This document shows positions 43,883-54,400 of a stretch of DNA of 64,000 nt, in pieces (position 1 is the first letter of the stretch; the number at the start of each line of letters is the position of its first letter). The translations under genes and the position numbers were made by a program. The notes beneath the pieces were generated by a model, which had not been told where the DNA came from, made no database searches, and was given only the letters and a program-made list of their open reading frames with translations. Source of the stretch: Pseudooceanicola sp050897975 (GTDB lineage: Bacteria > Pseudomonadota > Alphaproteobacteria > Rhodobacterales > Rhodobacteraceae); the NCBI RefSeq assembly GCF_050897975.1, contig NZ_JBPAXY010000004.1, positions 501,048 to 565,047 on the forward strand, in the 5' to 3' direction.

Positions 43883-44964
43883 CAGGCGGTCTCCCCCAAG
43901 GTAATGCGGATACGGAAGTTGGTCAGAACGTCGACGGCCAGCAGGAAGAACAGCAACATCCCCTGGAAGACCTGGATCGCCGCCGCGGGCAGCTGCATCG
44001 AGCTTTGCGCCGCTTCGCCGCCGATATAGGTCAGCGCCATCAGAAGGCCTGCCAGCACGATCCCCACCGGATGCAACCGGCCCAGGAAGGCCACGATGAT
44101 GGCGGTGAAGCCGTAGCCGACGTTAAAGCCCGTGGTGATCTGCCCAGAGGGGCCAGCCACTTCGAACATCCCCGCCAGCCCGGCCAGGGCACCGGCGACG
44201 CCCATGCAGAACAGGATCAGCCGCGCCGGTTTCACGCCCGAGAACCGCGCGGCGCGCGGCGCCTCGCCGGTCAACCGGATCTGGAAGCCCAGAAGGTGCC
44301 GGTTCAGCAGCACATAGGCCAGGATCGCGGCGATGAAGGCCGCCGCCACGCCCCAGTGCATCCCCGATCCGGCGATGATCTCGGTATTATGGGCCGAGGG
44401 ATATTGTTGCAGGTTGCGCGAGCCCGGAAAGCCGAATCCCTCGGGGTTCTTCATCGCGCCAATGGCCATGGAGGCCAGGAAGTTCTCGGCCACATAGACC
44501 AGCATCAGCGAGACCAGGATCTCGTTGGTGCCGAATTTCACCTTCAGGATGGCCGGGATCATCGCCCAGGCCCAGCCCCCCAGGGCGCCCGCCAGGATCA
44601 TCAGCGGAAAGATCCACCAGGCCTCCAGCGGATAGAGGGCCAGGGCCACCCCGGCGCCCGCGATGGCGCCCATGATATATTGCCCCTCGGCGCCGATGTT
44701 CCAGATCCCCGCCTTGAAGCCAAGCGAGAGGCCAAGCGCGATCAGGATCAGTGGCCCCCCCTTCACCAGCAGTTGCGGGCGATAGTAGAAGGCGAACTCG
44801 CCAAACAGCGGATCCCAGAAGATGATGCGGATCGCCGCCACCGGATCCTTGCCCAGGATGGCGAACAGCAGCCCGCCCGCGACCATGGTGATCAGCACCG
44901 CCAGAACCGGCGTCACATAGGACAGCGTCTTTGACGGCTGCGGCCTCTTCTCCAGGAAAATCAT
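43882..44964 (-). CDS. ABC transporter permease (BMP/nucleoside type), first subunit
   Basis: 360 residues with about nine to ten membrane segments and the permease signature GLSLGFKAGIWNIGAEGQYI. GEAPRAARFSGVKPARLILF is the coupling-helix region. It precedes the second permease and overlaps it by one base. It begins about 105 bp after the ATPase, a gap that holds a copy of the dispersed repeat. Confidence 0.93.
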   Translation of the reverse strand: MIFLEKRPQPSKTLSYVTPVLAVLITMVAGGLLFAILGKDPVAAIRIIFWDPLFGEFAFYYRPQLLVKGGPLILIALGLSLGFKAGIWNIGAEGQYIMGAIAGAGVALALYPLEAWWIFPLMILAGALGGWAWAMIPAILKVKFGTNEILVSLMLVYVAENFLASMAIGAMKNPEGFGFPGSRNLQQYPSAHNTEIIAGSGMHWGVAAAFIAAILAYVLLNRHLLGFQIRLTGEAPRAARFSGVKPARLILFCMGVAGALAGLAGMFEVAGPSGQITTGFNVGYGFTAIIVAFLGRLHPVGIVLAGLLMALTYIGGEAAQSSMQLPAAAIQVFQGMLLFFLLAVDVLTNFRIRITLGETA

Positions 44965-44999
44965 GCGCGTCCCCCCCGGGTCGATGCGCCGACCCCCGT

Positions 45000-45032
45000 C
45001 TTCTCATTGCCAGAAATATCCCCGCCGGAGGC
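45000..45032 (-). repeat. Dispersed intergenic repeat, copy 8 (short form)
   Basis: On the minus strand CCTCCGGCGGGGATATTTCT continues GGCAATGAGAAG, almost identical to copy 5. It interrupts the ATPase-permease junction of one operon, so it cannot be a complete terminator. Confidence 0.75.
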
Positions 45033-45069
45033 GCAGGTTGCCACGGGCGATACGGCCCGGATCCTCAGA

Positions 45070-46587
45070 TCAGACATGGGCCACCTCCATCCCGTGGGCG
45101 CCGCCCATCATCAGGCCGATCTCTTCCATGCTCAGGCCCTTGGCGGGCTTGATCTCGGACAGGCGCCCCTCGTTCAGGGCGGCGAAATTGTCGGAGACCT
45201 CCATCAGCTCGTCCAGGTCCTGACTGATCACGATGACGGCCGCCCCGCCCGCGGCCAGATCCAGGATCGCCTGGCGGATGGTGGCGGCGGCAGCGGCATC
45301 CACGCCCCAGGTGGGCTGGTTCACCACCAGCACCTCGGGGCGCTGCATCACCTCGCGGCCGATGACGAATTTCTGCAAGTTGCCGCCCGACAGGGCGCGG
45401 GCCACCGTCTCGGTGCCCGGGGTGCGCACGTCGAAACGTTCGATGATCGCCTCGGCAAAGCTCTTGGCCTTGCCCCATTTGAGAAAGCCGTTGGACATCA
45501 GCCCTTCGCGTTCCGCCCCGGTCAGCAGGGCGTTTTCGGTCAGGCTCATGTTCGGCGCGGCGGCATGGCCCAGCCGTTCCTCGGGCCCGGTCAGCAGGCC
45601 CATGCGGCGGCGCGGCCCGGGGCCCTTGGCGCCGATCTGGGTGCCGTCCAGCACGACCATGCCGGGCGCAGAGGTGATCTCGCCCGAGAGCGCGGCCAGA
45701 AGTTCGTCCTGGCCGTTGCCTGCCACACCCGCGAGGCCCAGAACCTCGCCCGCGCGCACCTCCAGGGTGATGTTCTTCAACGAGGTGCCGAACTGGCTGG
45801 GCGAGGCGACCGACAGATCATTCAGCGCCAGGCGCACCTCACCGGGCGTCGTGGCTTCGCGTTCGGGGCGGTGCAGCTCGCTGCCCACCATCATTTCGGC
45901 CATCTGCGCCGCCGTCACTTCGCGCGGCGTGCAGGTGCCGACCTTCTTGCCCAGGCGCAGGATTGTCGCCTCGTCACACAGCGCGCGGATCTCTTCCAGC
46001 TTGTGCGAGATGTAAAGGATCGACGTGCCCTCGGACTTCAGCTTGCGCAGGGTGGCGAACAGGATCTCAACCTCCTGCGGCGTCAGCACCGAGGTCGGCT
46101 CGTCCATGATCAGCAGTTTGGGATCCTGCAACAGGCAGCGGATGATCTCGACCCGCTGGCGTTCGCCCGCGCTCAGGTCGCCCACCAGGCGCCAGGGATC
46201 CAGCGGCAGCCCGTATTGTTCCGAGACAGAACGGATACGCTCGGCCAGCTCGCTGGTCTTGGGCGGCTCGGCCATGCCAAGGGCCACGTTCTCGGCCACG
46301 TTCAGCGCGTCGAAGAGGCTGAAGTGCTGGAACACCATGGCGACGCCACGCGCCCGCGCTTCCTGCGGTTCCGAGGGCTCATAGGCGGTGCCCATGAAGG
46401 CCATGTCGCCGCTGTCGGGTTTGACCAGCCCGTAGATCATCTTGACCAGCGTGGACTTGCCCGCGCCGTTCTCGCCCAGCAGGGCGTGCACCTCGCCCTC
46501 CTGGATATTGAAGGAGACGTCGTCATTGGCGACCACCCCGGGATAGGCCTTTGTCAGGCCAACGATTTTCAGCAGCGTCCCCGTCAC
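45070..46587 (-). CDS. ABC transporter ATP-binding protein with two ABC domains
   Basis: 505 residues with two fused ATPase halves, as in sugar/nucleoside importers. The first half has Walker A GENGAGKST, signature LSAGERQRVEI and Walker B LLIMDEPTS. The second has a degenerate Walker A (GVAGNGQDELL), signature LSGGNLQKFVIGREV and LVVNQPTWGVD. The second site probably binds but hydrolyses poorly, typical of the family. The ATG overlaps the xdhC stop by 4 bp, linking transport to xanthine dehydrogenase expression. Confidence 0.94.
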   Translation of the reverse strand: MTGTLLKIVGLTKAYPGVVANDDVSFNIQEGEVHALLGENGAGKSTLVKMIYGLVKPDSGDMAFMGTAYEPSEPQEARARGVAMVFQHFSLFDALNVAENVALGMAEPPKTSELAERIRSVSEQYGLPLDPWRLVGDLSAGERQRVEIIRCLLQDPKLLIMDEPTSVLTPQEVEILFATLRKLKSEGTSILYISHKLEEIRALCDEATILRLGKKVGTCTPREVTAAQMAEMMVGSELHRPEREATTPGEVRLALNDLSVASPSQFGTSLKNITLEVRAGEVLGLAGVAGNGQDELLAALSGEITSAPGMVVLDGTQIGAKGPGPRRRMGLLTGPEERLGHAAAPNMSLTENALLTGAEREGLMSNGFLKWGKAKSFAEAIIERFDVRTPGTETVARALSGGNLQKFVIGREVMQRPEVLVVNQPTWGVDAAAAATIRQAILDLAAGGAAVIVISQDLDELMEVSDNFAALNEGRLSEIKPAKGLSMEEIGLMMGGAHGMEVAHV

Positions 46588-47540
46588 GCGGTTCTCCCCC
46601 TCTTGGCGTCTTGTTGCGCCCTGCGATCCAATATCTCGGCGGCGACGCCGACCGCAATCTCCTGCGGATGCTTCCCGAAGGACGGCTGACCGATCGGGCA
46701 GGAAATGCTCGCAATCCGGGCAGGCCTATGGCCAAGCGCGGCCAGGCGCTTGCGGAAGCGCGCCCATTTGCTGGCCGAACCGATCAGCCCGCAGGCGGCA
46801 AAGCCCCGGCGCAGCAGCGCGTCGCACAGCGCCAGGTCCAGTGCGTGCGAATAGGTCAGGATCAGGTGTTCGGCCTCGGCCGGTGCATGGGCGGCCAGCC
46901 GCGCCGGATCGGCGGCGGGCAGGATGGTCACGCCCTCGGGGATCTGATCGGGAAAGCGGTCGCGCGCGGTGTCGATCCAGGTCACCTCGACCCCCGGCAG
47001 GGGGGCCAGGGTGGCGACAATGGCGCGGCCCACGTGACCGGCGCCCCAGACCCACAGGGGCCGGGCCGTGCGGGCCTGGGGCTCGATCATCCAGCCGTCC
47101 AGCATCTGCGCCTCGGGCGGCAGGCCCTGGGCGCGGGCGGTGTTCAACAGACGGGTGACCACCAGGGGTTGCTCGGGCGGATGGCCGGGCAGGGGGCGGG
47201 CATGGGCCGCGCCCGCGCGCCCCTCTTGCGCCTCAAGCGCGGCCAGCTTTGCGGCGTCCCAGACCTCATAGAGCAGGGTCACCGCGCCGCCGCAGCACTG
47301 GCCCAGATCGGGGCCGAGCGCGCGCCGGTCCAGCAGGTCGGCGCCCAGGGTCCGGGCGCGGGTGATCGCCTCATGCTCCAGCGTGCCGCCGCCGATGGTG
47401 CCGTCCAGCAGACCGGCGGGGCCAACCAGCATGGCCGCGCCCACCTCGCGCGGGACCGATCCGCGGCCGTCCGCAACCACCACCCGCACCACGCGGGGGG
47501 CCTGCGCCAGGGCGCGCGCAAGGGCGGCGCGGTCAAGCAT
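46584..47540 (-). CDS. xdhC: Xanthine dehydrogenase accessory protein XdhC
   Basis: 318 residues. The N-terminal XdhC_CoxI block (VVADGRGSVPREVGAAMLVG) and the C-terminal Rossmann-like block (VWGAGHVGRAIVATLAPLPG, later LIGSASKWARFRKRLA) are complete, and GQCCGG is the conserved cysteine motif. The family binds molybdenum cofactor, helps its sulfuration and inserts it into XdhB. The start overlaps the xdhB stop by 8 bp and its stop overlaps the ATPase ATG. Confidence 0.93.
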   Translation of the reverse strand: MLDRAALARALAQAPRVVRVVVADGRGSVPREVGAAMLVGPAGLLDGTIGGGTLEHEAITRARTLGADLLDRRALGPDLGQCCGGAVTLLYEVWDAAKLAALEAQEGRAGAAHARPLPGHPPEQPLVVTRLLNTARAQGLPPEAQMLDGWMIEPQARTARPLWVWGAGHVGRAIVATLAPLPGVEVTWIDTARDRFPDQIPEGVTILPAADPARLAAHAPAEAEHLILTYSHALDLALCDALLRRGFAACGLIGSASKWARFRKRLAALGHRPARIASISCPIGQPSFGKHPQEIAVGVAAEILDRRAQQDAKRGRTA

Positions 47541-49860
47541 TCTTCACCCGGTCGATGGCGGCCAGAACCCGTTCCGGCGTGGCCGGCGCATCGAGGCAGG
47601 GATAGGTCGTGCCACAGGCCGCCACCGCATCCGACAGGGCCAGCAGGGCGGAAATGCCCAGCATAAAGGGCGGCTCGCCCACGGCCTTGGAGCGATAGAT
47701 GGTGGCCGCCGGGTTCGGCTCGTCCCAAAGCGCCACGTTGAAGATGCGGGGCCGGTCGGAACAGGCGGGGATCTTGTAGGTGCTGGGGGCGTGGGTGCGC
47801 AGCCGCCCCTTGCCGTCCCAGACCAGTTCCTCGGTGGTCAGCCAGCCCGCGCCCTGCACGTAGCCGCCCTCGACCTGGCCCACGTCCAGCGCCGGGTTCA
47901 GCGAGGCGCCCGCGTCATGCAGGATGTCGGTGCGCAGGATGCGGTTCTCGCCGGTCAGCGTGTCGACGACCACTTCGGTCAGCGCCGCGCCATGGGCGAA
48001 GTAGTAGAAGGGCGTGCCAAAACCGGTTTCCCGGTTCCACTTCAGATCCGGCGTCTTGTAGAACCCGGTGGCCGACAGGCTGACCTGCGCCTTCCAGGCC
48101 AGCTCGGCCGCCTGGGCAAAGGTCATCTCGGTCTCGCCCAGGCGCACCATGCCCTCGGCAAAGATCACCTGGGCGGGGTCGCCCTTATCCCCTGCCACCA
48201 CGCCCGCGATCCGGTCGCGGATCGTGTCGCAGGCAGCCTTGACCGCCATGCCGTTCAGGTCCGATCCCGACGAGGCCGCCGTGGCCGAGGTATTGGGCAC
48301 CTTGGCGGTGTCCGTGGCGGTGATGCGCACGTCTTCCATCGCGATGCCAAAGCGCGAGGCGGCGACCTGCGCCACCTTCTGGAACAGGCCCTGGCCCATT
48401 TCCGTCCCGCCATGGTTCAGCTGTACCGAGCCGTCGTGATAGACATGCACCAGCGCCCCCGCCTGGTTCAGGTGGGTCAGGGTGAAGGAGATGCCGAATT
48501 TCACCGGGCTGAAGCCCAGCCCCTTTTTCAGCACCGGATTGGCCGCGTTCCAGGCCGCTACGGCGGCCTTGCGCGCCTGATAGTCGGCGCTGTCCAGCAG
48601 TTTCGCGGTCATCCGGTGCAGGGCGAAATCGGTGACCGGCATCCCGTAGGGCGTCGTCTGCACCGGGGCGGCGGCCTTGGCAGGCGTGTCGCCATCGGTC
48701 AGCGGCGCGCAATCGGCGTAGTAGTTCACTTGCCGCACCGCCACCGGATCCAGGCGCAGCTCGTGCGCGATATGGTCGAGGACGCGTTCGATCCCCACCA
48801 CGCCCTGCGGCCCGCCGAAGCCACGATAGGCGGTGGCGGAACACATGTTGGTGCGCAGACGGTGGCTTTCGATCCGGGCGTTTTCCAGCAGATAGGCGTT
48901 GTCGGCGTGCAGCATGGCGCGGTCGGCCACCGCCAGGGTCAGGTCCTGGGACCAGCCCGCGCGGGTGTACTGGCGGAAGTCGACGCCCAGGATGCGGCCC
49001 CTGTCATCGACGCCGACGGTATAGTCGATGCGGAAATCATGGCGCTTGCCGGTGATCTGCATGTCGTCGTCGCGGTCATAGCGCATCTTGGCGGGCCGCC
49101 CGGTCAGCGTGGCCACCACGGCGCAAGAGATGGCCAGCGCATTGCCTTGGCTTTCCTTGCCGCCAAAGCCCCCGCCCATGCGGCGGCTTTCGACGCGCAC
49201 GGCGTGCATGGGCCGCCCGATGGCCTCGGCCACCTTGTGCTGGATCTCGGTCGGGTGCTGGGTCGAGGAATTGACCAGCACGTCGCCGTTTTCCTGCGGC
49301 AGGGCCAGGGCCGCCTGGCCTTCGAGGTAGAAATGTTCCTGCCCGCCCATCTCGATCCGGCCCTCGATGATGCGCGGGGCGGATTTGATCGCCGCCTCGG
49401 CATCGCCCTTGGTCCAGACCAGGGCCGGGTATTCGATGTAGCTTTGCGCCTCTAGCGCCTCTTCCACGGTCAGGATCGGCGTCTCTTCGGCGATCTCGAT
49501 CTTGGCCAGGGTCGCGGCCCGGCGCGCGGCGTGGTGCGAGGTGGCGGCGACCAGGAAGATGGGCTGGCCCACGTAGTTGACCGTGCCGGTGGACAGCAGC
49601 GGCTCGTCATGGACGGGGGCCGAGGCCACGTCATTGGCAAAGGGCAGATCGGCGGCCTCATAGACCGCGACGACACCGGGGGCGGCGCGCACCGGGCCCA
49701 GGTCAAGAGAGGTGATCTTGCCCCGGGCCACGGGCGAGGTGCCGAAGGCCAGGTGCAGCGTGTCGGCGGGCAGGGGGATGTCGTCGATATAGCGGGCGCG
49801 GCCCGTCACATGCAGCGGGCCGGAATCATGGGGCAGGGGCTTGCGGACTTGCTCGGTCAT
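47533..49860 (-). CDS. xdhB: Xanthine dehydrogenase, molybdopterin-binding subunit
   Basis: 775 residues. SGPLHVTGRARYIDDI starts the Ald_Xan_dh N-terminal domain; GGQEHFYLEGQAALA, RMGGGFGGKESQ, YRGFGGPQG and the catalytic-glutamate region SKAVGEPPFMLG are the Mo-site motifs. It hydroxylates hypoxanthine and xanthine to urate with XdhA. The ATG at 49860 overlaps the xdhA stop (ATGA). A much longer frame continuing back inside xdhA is out of frame with it and is not coding. Confidence 0.96.
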   Translation of the reverse strand: MTEQVRKPLPHDSGPLHVTGRARYIDDIPLPADTLHLAFGTSPVARGKITSLDLGPVRAAPGVVAVYEAADLPFANDVASAPVHDEPLLSTGTVNYVGQPIFLVAATSHHAARRAATLAKIEIAEETPILTVEEALEAQSYIEYPALVWTKGDAEAAIKSAPRIIEGRIEMGGQEHFYLEGQAALALPQENGDVLVNSSTQHPTEIQHKVAEAIGRPMHAVRVESRRMGGGFGGKESQGNALAISCAVVATLTGRPAKMRYDRDDDMQITGKRHDFRIDYTVGVDDRGRILGVDFRQYTRAGWSQDLTLAVADRAMLHADNAYLLENARIESHRLRTNMCSATAYRGFGGPQGVVGIERVLDHIAHELRLDPVAVRQVNYYADCAPLTDGDTPAKAAAPVQTTPYGMPVTDFALHRMTAKLLDSADYQARKAAVAAWNAANPVLKKGLGFSPVKFGISFTLTHLNQAGALVHVYHDGSVQLNHGGTEMGQGLFQKVAQVAASRFGIAMEDVRITATDTAKVPNTSATAASSGSDLNGMAVKAACDTIRDRIAGVVAGDKGDPAQVIFAEGMVRLGETEMTFAQAAELAWKAQVSLSATGFYKTPDLKWNRETGFGTPFYYFAHGAALTEVVVDTLTGENRILRTDILHDAGASLNPALDVGQVEGGYVQGAGWLTTEELVWDGKGRLRTHAPSTYKIPACSDRPRIFNVALWDEPNPAATIYRSKAVGEPPFMLGISALLALSDAVAACGTTYPCLDAPATPERVLAAIDRVKNA

Positions 49861-51233
49861 GCCTCGATCTCCAGCACGTCGACGGGCTGGCCCAGATCGG
49901 CCAGGAAATAGCGGCTCAGCATGTTGCGGGCGGCGGTCAGCCGGTAGGCGGCCGAGGCGCGCATGTCGGACATCGGCGTAAAGTCCTTCTCCCACTCGGG
50001 CCAGACGGCGCAAAGGGTGTCCTGGGTCCAGGGTTTGCCCAGCAGGGCGGCCTCGACATGGGCGGCGCGTTTGGGGATCCCGGCCATGCCGCCAAAGGCG
50101 ATGCGGGCCTCGCTCACCCTGCCGTCCTCGACGGTGATATTGAAACAGCCACAGACGGCGCTGATGTCCTGGTCGAACCGTTTCGACAGCTTGTAACAGG
50201 CCAGCCGGTCGGGCTGGCGCGGAATGGTGACGGCCTCGACAAACTCGCCCGGCGCGCGGTCCTGGCGGCCGTAGTCGAGGAAGAAATCGGCCAGCGGCAG
50301 GGCGCGGCGGCTGTCGCCCTGGCGCAGGTGCAGCGTGGCATTCAGCGCGATCAGCGCGGGCGGCCCGTCCCCGATGGGCGAGCCATTGGCGATATTGCCG
50401 CCCACGGTGGCCGCATTGCGCACCTGGACAGAGGCGAAGCGGCGCAGCATGGCGGCCAGACCGGGATGATAGGGGGCGATCTGGGGCAGCAGCTCGGACC
50501 AGGTGGTCATGGCGCCGATGCGGATCGCGTCCTCGGTTACCGTCACGCCCTTCAGATCGGCGCAGCGGTTGAGGAAGGCGACCTCGCCCAGATCGCGCAT
50601 CTGCTTTGTCACATGCAGGCCCAGGTCGGTGGCGCCGGCCACCAGCGTGGCCTCGGGATGGGCGGCATACCAGGCGGCCAGGTCGTCGGCGCTCTCGGGC
50701 TGGAAGGCGGGGCCGGGGGCGTCCACCGGCATCTTGAAACTGGTCGGCAGATGCGCGGGCGCGGGTTTCGTCGCCGCCTCTTCCGCGGCGCGGATGATCG
50801 GCGCATAGCCGGTGCAGCGGCAGAGGTTGCCCGCCAGGGTCAGATCGTGATCGGTCTCGCCGGTCAGCTGGGCGGTGGCCATCGACACGGTGAAACCCGG
50901 GGTGCAGAAACCGCATTGCGAGCCGTGGTGATCGACCATCGCCTGTTGCACCGGATGCAGCCCGCCCGAGGGCGGCGCCAGCCCCTCGACCGTGGTGACG
51001 GATTTGCCCTGCAACTGCGGCAGGAACAGGATGCAGGCGTTCAGCGCGCGCGGCCCGGCCTCGTCGGTGACCATCACCGTACAGGCGCCGCAATCGCCCT
51101 CGTTGCAGCCTTCCTTAGTGCCGGTCAGGCCCCGCTCGATCCGCAGCCAGTCAAGCAGCGTCATCGTGGGCTCGGCCCCGTGCAGGTCCACCCGGTCTCC
51201 GTTCAGGTGAAAGGAGAGTGTCATATCGGTCAT
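49857..51233 (-). CDS. xdhA: Xanthine dehydrogenase, FAD and iron-sulfur subunit
   Basis: 458 residues. Two [2Fe-2S] domains come first: CNEGDCGACTVMV with a later cysteine, then QCGFCTPGF and NLCRCTGY. The FAD domain follows (ATLVAGATDLGLHVTK, TVGGNIANGSPIGDGPP) and the CO_dehydrogenase flavoprotein C-terminal domain ends the protein. The start is taken at ATG 51233 (MTDMTLSFHLNGDRV); ATG 51224 is equally possible and the ribosome site is weak. First gene of the xdhABC-ABC transporter operon, divergent from dnaE. Confidence 0.94.
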   Translation of the reverse strand: MTDMTLSFHLNGDRVDLHGAEPTMTLLDWLRIERGLTGTKEGCNEGDCGACTVMVTDEAGPRALNACILFLPQLQGKSVTTVEGLAPPSGGLHPVQQAMVDHHGSQCGFCTPGFTVSMATAQLTGETDHDLTLAGNLCRCTGYAPIIRAAEEAATKPAPAHLPTSFKMPVDAPGPAFQPESADDLAAWYAAHPEATLVAGATDLGLHVTKQMRDLGEVAFLNRCADLKGVTVTEDAIRIGAMTTWSELLPQIAPYHPGLAAMLRRFASVQVRNAATVGGNIANGSPIGDGPPALIALNATLHLRQGDSRRALPLADFFLDYGRQDRAPGEFVEAVTIPRQPDRLACYKLSKRFDQDISAVCGCFNITVEDGRVSEARIAFGGMAGIPKRAAHVEAALLGKPWTQDTLCAVWPEWEKDFTPMSDMRASAAYRLTAARNMLSRYFLADLGQPVDVLEIEA

Positions 51234-51496
51234 CACCGCCGCGATACCCATTGCGCCTGTCGTGCCTCTCCGATGCGGCGTAGGAGTGGCGGCGTTCCCC
51301 GTAGTGTCGCCCAGAAAAGCGGCGCAGGGGCCGCTTGGCAAGCCTTTCCCGCCTGTATACTGCCGCTTTTTCGGGCGGCTGCCCACGGTTTGGCCTTTGT
51401 CCGGCGCCACGCGGCCGGGCCATGCGGCGGCGGGGCCCGGCCGCCGGGGCGGCGTGGCCCTTGTTGGCCCCCCGCGCCGCGCCTAGAACAGGAAGG

Positions 51497-54400
51497 ATGA
51501 GCGAGCCCCGATTCATTCACCTCCGCGTCCATACCGAATACTCCCTCCTGGAAGGGGCCGTGCGGCTGAAGAAGCTGCCGGGCCTGTGCCAGAAGATGGA
51601 CATGCCCGCGGTCGCCGTGACCGACACCAACAACTGCTTTGCGGCGCTGGAATTTTCCGTCACCGCCAGCGGGCAGGGCGTGCAGCCGATCATCGGCTGC
51701 CAGGTCTCGGTCGCCTGGCACGAGGCGCAGCCGGGCGAGAAGGTGCAGCCCCCCGGCCCGCTGGTCCTGCTGGCGCAGAACGAACGCGGCTACGAGAACA
51801 TCATGAAGCTGAACTCGTGCCTCTACCTGGACAAGCACGGGGCCCTGCCCACCGTCACCCTGGCCGAGCTGGAGCAGTATTCCGAAGGGCTGATCTGCCT
51901 GACCGGCGGCCCTGACGGCCCGGTGGGCGCGCTGTTGCAGACCGGGCACCGCCCCGAGGCCCAGGCGATGCTGACCCGGCTGGCGCAGGCCTATCCCGAC
52001 CGTCTGTATGTCGAGCTGCAACGCCACCCGGGCGAGGACGGCCTGCCGCAGGCCGAACAGCTGACCGAACGCGGTTTCGTGGAAATGGCCTATGCGATGG
52101 AGCTGCCTCTGGTGGCGACCAACGATGTCTATTTCCCCACCACCGACATGTACGAGGCCCATGACGCGCTGATCTGTATCGCCGAGGGCGCCTATGTCGA
52201 CCAGGCCGAGCCGCGCCGCCGGTTGACGCCGCAGCACTATTTCAAGTCGCCGCAGGAAATGGCGACGCTCTTTGCCGATCTGCCCGAGGCGATCGAGAAC
52301 ACCGTCGAGATCGCCCGCCGCTGTGCCTTCATGGCCTATCGCCGCGACCCCATCCTGCCGAAATTCGCCGATGACGAGGTCGAGGAACTGCGCCGTCAGG
52401 CCAATGAGGGTCTGAAGAACCGGCTGGAGGTGATCCCCCATGCGGTCTCGGTCGAAGAATACCAGAAGCGGCTGGATTTCGAGCTGGGCATCATCGAGGG
52501 GATGGGGTTCCCGGGCTACTTCCTGATCGTTGCCGACTTCATCAAATGGGCCAAGGATCACGACATTCCGGTGGGGCCGGGGCGGGGCTCGGGGGCCGGT
52601 AGCCTGGTGGCCTATGCGCTGACCATCACCGACCTTGACCCGATGCGTTACTCGCTGCTCTTCGAACGCTTCCTGAACCCGGAACGGGTGTCGATGCCCG
52701 ACTTCGACATCGACTTCTGCATGGATCGCCGCGAAGAGGTGATCCGCTACGTGCAAGAGAAGTACGGCCGCGACAAGGTGGGGCAGATCATCACCTTCGG
52801 TGCGCTGCTGTCCAAGGCCGCCGTGCGCGACATCGGGCGCGTCTTGCAGATGCCCTATGGCCAGGTCGACCGGCTGTCCAAGCTGATCCCGGTGGAGGGG
52901 GTGAAACCCGTTTCCATCGAACAGGCCCTGCGGGACGAGCCGCGCCTGGCGGAAGAGGCGCGCAACGAAGAGGTGGTGAACCGCCTGCTGACCTATGGCC
53001 AGCAGGTCGAGGGCCTGCTTCGGAACGCCTCGACCCACGCGGCGGGGGTGGTCATCGCCGACCGGCCTACCGACCAGCTGGTGCCGCTGTATCAGGATCC
53101 GCGGTCGGACATGCCCGCGACCCAGTTCAACATGAAATGGGTCGAACAGGCCGGTCTGGTGAAGTTCGACTTCCTGGGTCTGAAGACCCTGACCGTGATC
53201 CAGAACGCCATCCAGCAGATCCACCGCTCTGGCCGCGACCTGCATGTGGCCGCCGATGGCACCCAGCTCTATGAACCCACGCCCGGCGGCGAGAACCAGA
53301 TCAACCTGATCCCGCTGGACGACGAGAAGACCTACAAGCTTTACGCCCGCGCCAAGACGGTGGCCGTGTTCCAGGTGGAATCCACCGGCATGATGGACGC
53401 GCTGAAGCAGATGAAGCCGACCTGTATCGAGGACATCGTGGCGCTTGTGGCGCTCTATCGTCCCGGTCCGATGGAGAACATCCCGGTCTACTGCGAGGTC
53501 AAGAACGGGCTGCGCGAGATCACCTCGGTTCACGAGAGTATCGACCACATCCTGGCCGAAACCCAGGGCATTATCGTCTACCAGGAACAGGTGATGCAGA
53601 TCGCCCAGGTGATGGCGGGCTATTCGCTTGGCGGCGCCGACCTGCTGCGCCGCGCCATGGGTAAGAAGATCAAAGAGGCGATGGATGCCGAACGGCCCAA
53701 GTTCGAACAGGGCGCGGCCAAGAACGGCGTCGACAAGAAGAAGGCCTCCGAGGTTTTCGACCTGCTGGAGAAATTCGCCAACTACGGCTTCAACAAATCC
53801 CACGCCGCCGCCTATGCGGTGGTCAGCTATTACACCGCCTGGCTGAAGGCCAACCACCCGGTCGAGTTCATGGCGGGCGTTATGAACTGCGATATTCACC
53901 TGACGGACAAGCTGACCATCTATTTCCAGGAGGTGAAGAAGGGCCTGGATCTGCCCTATGTGCCGCCCTGCGTGAACCGCTCTGATGCGATGTTCAAGGT
54001 GGTGGACGGGGCGCTGGTCTATGGGCTGGGCGCGCTGAAAAACGTCGGTGTCGAGGCGATGCGCCTGATCGAGACGGGCCGCGTGGTGGACGGGGTCGAG
54101 AAGCCCTTCGCGACGATCTTCGACTTTGCCCGCCGGGTCGAGCTGAAGAAGGTCGGCAAGCGCCCGCTGGAGATGCTGGCCCGCGCCGGCGCCTTTGACG
54201 AGCTGGACCGCAACCGCCGCCGGATCTTCGAAAGCCTGGAGGGGCTGGTGTCCTACTCGGCCGCCCATTGGGAGCAGAAAAGCTCGAACCAGGTGTCGCT
54301 GTTCGGCGATGCGGGCGACGATTTGCCGGAACCGCGCCTGGCCCCCGTGAACGACTGGATGCCCGCAGAACGGCTGGCGGAAGAGTTCAAGGCCATCGGC

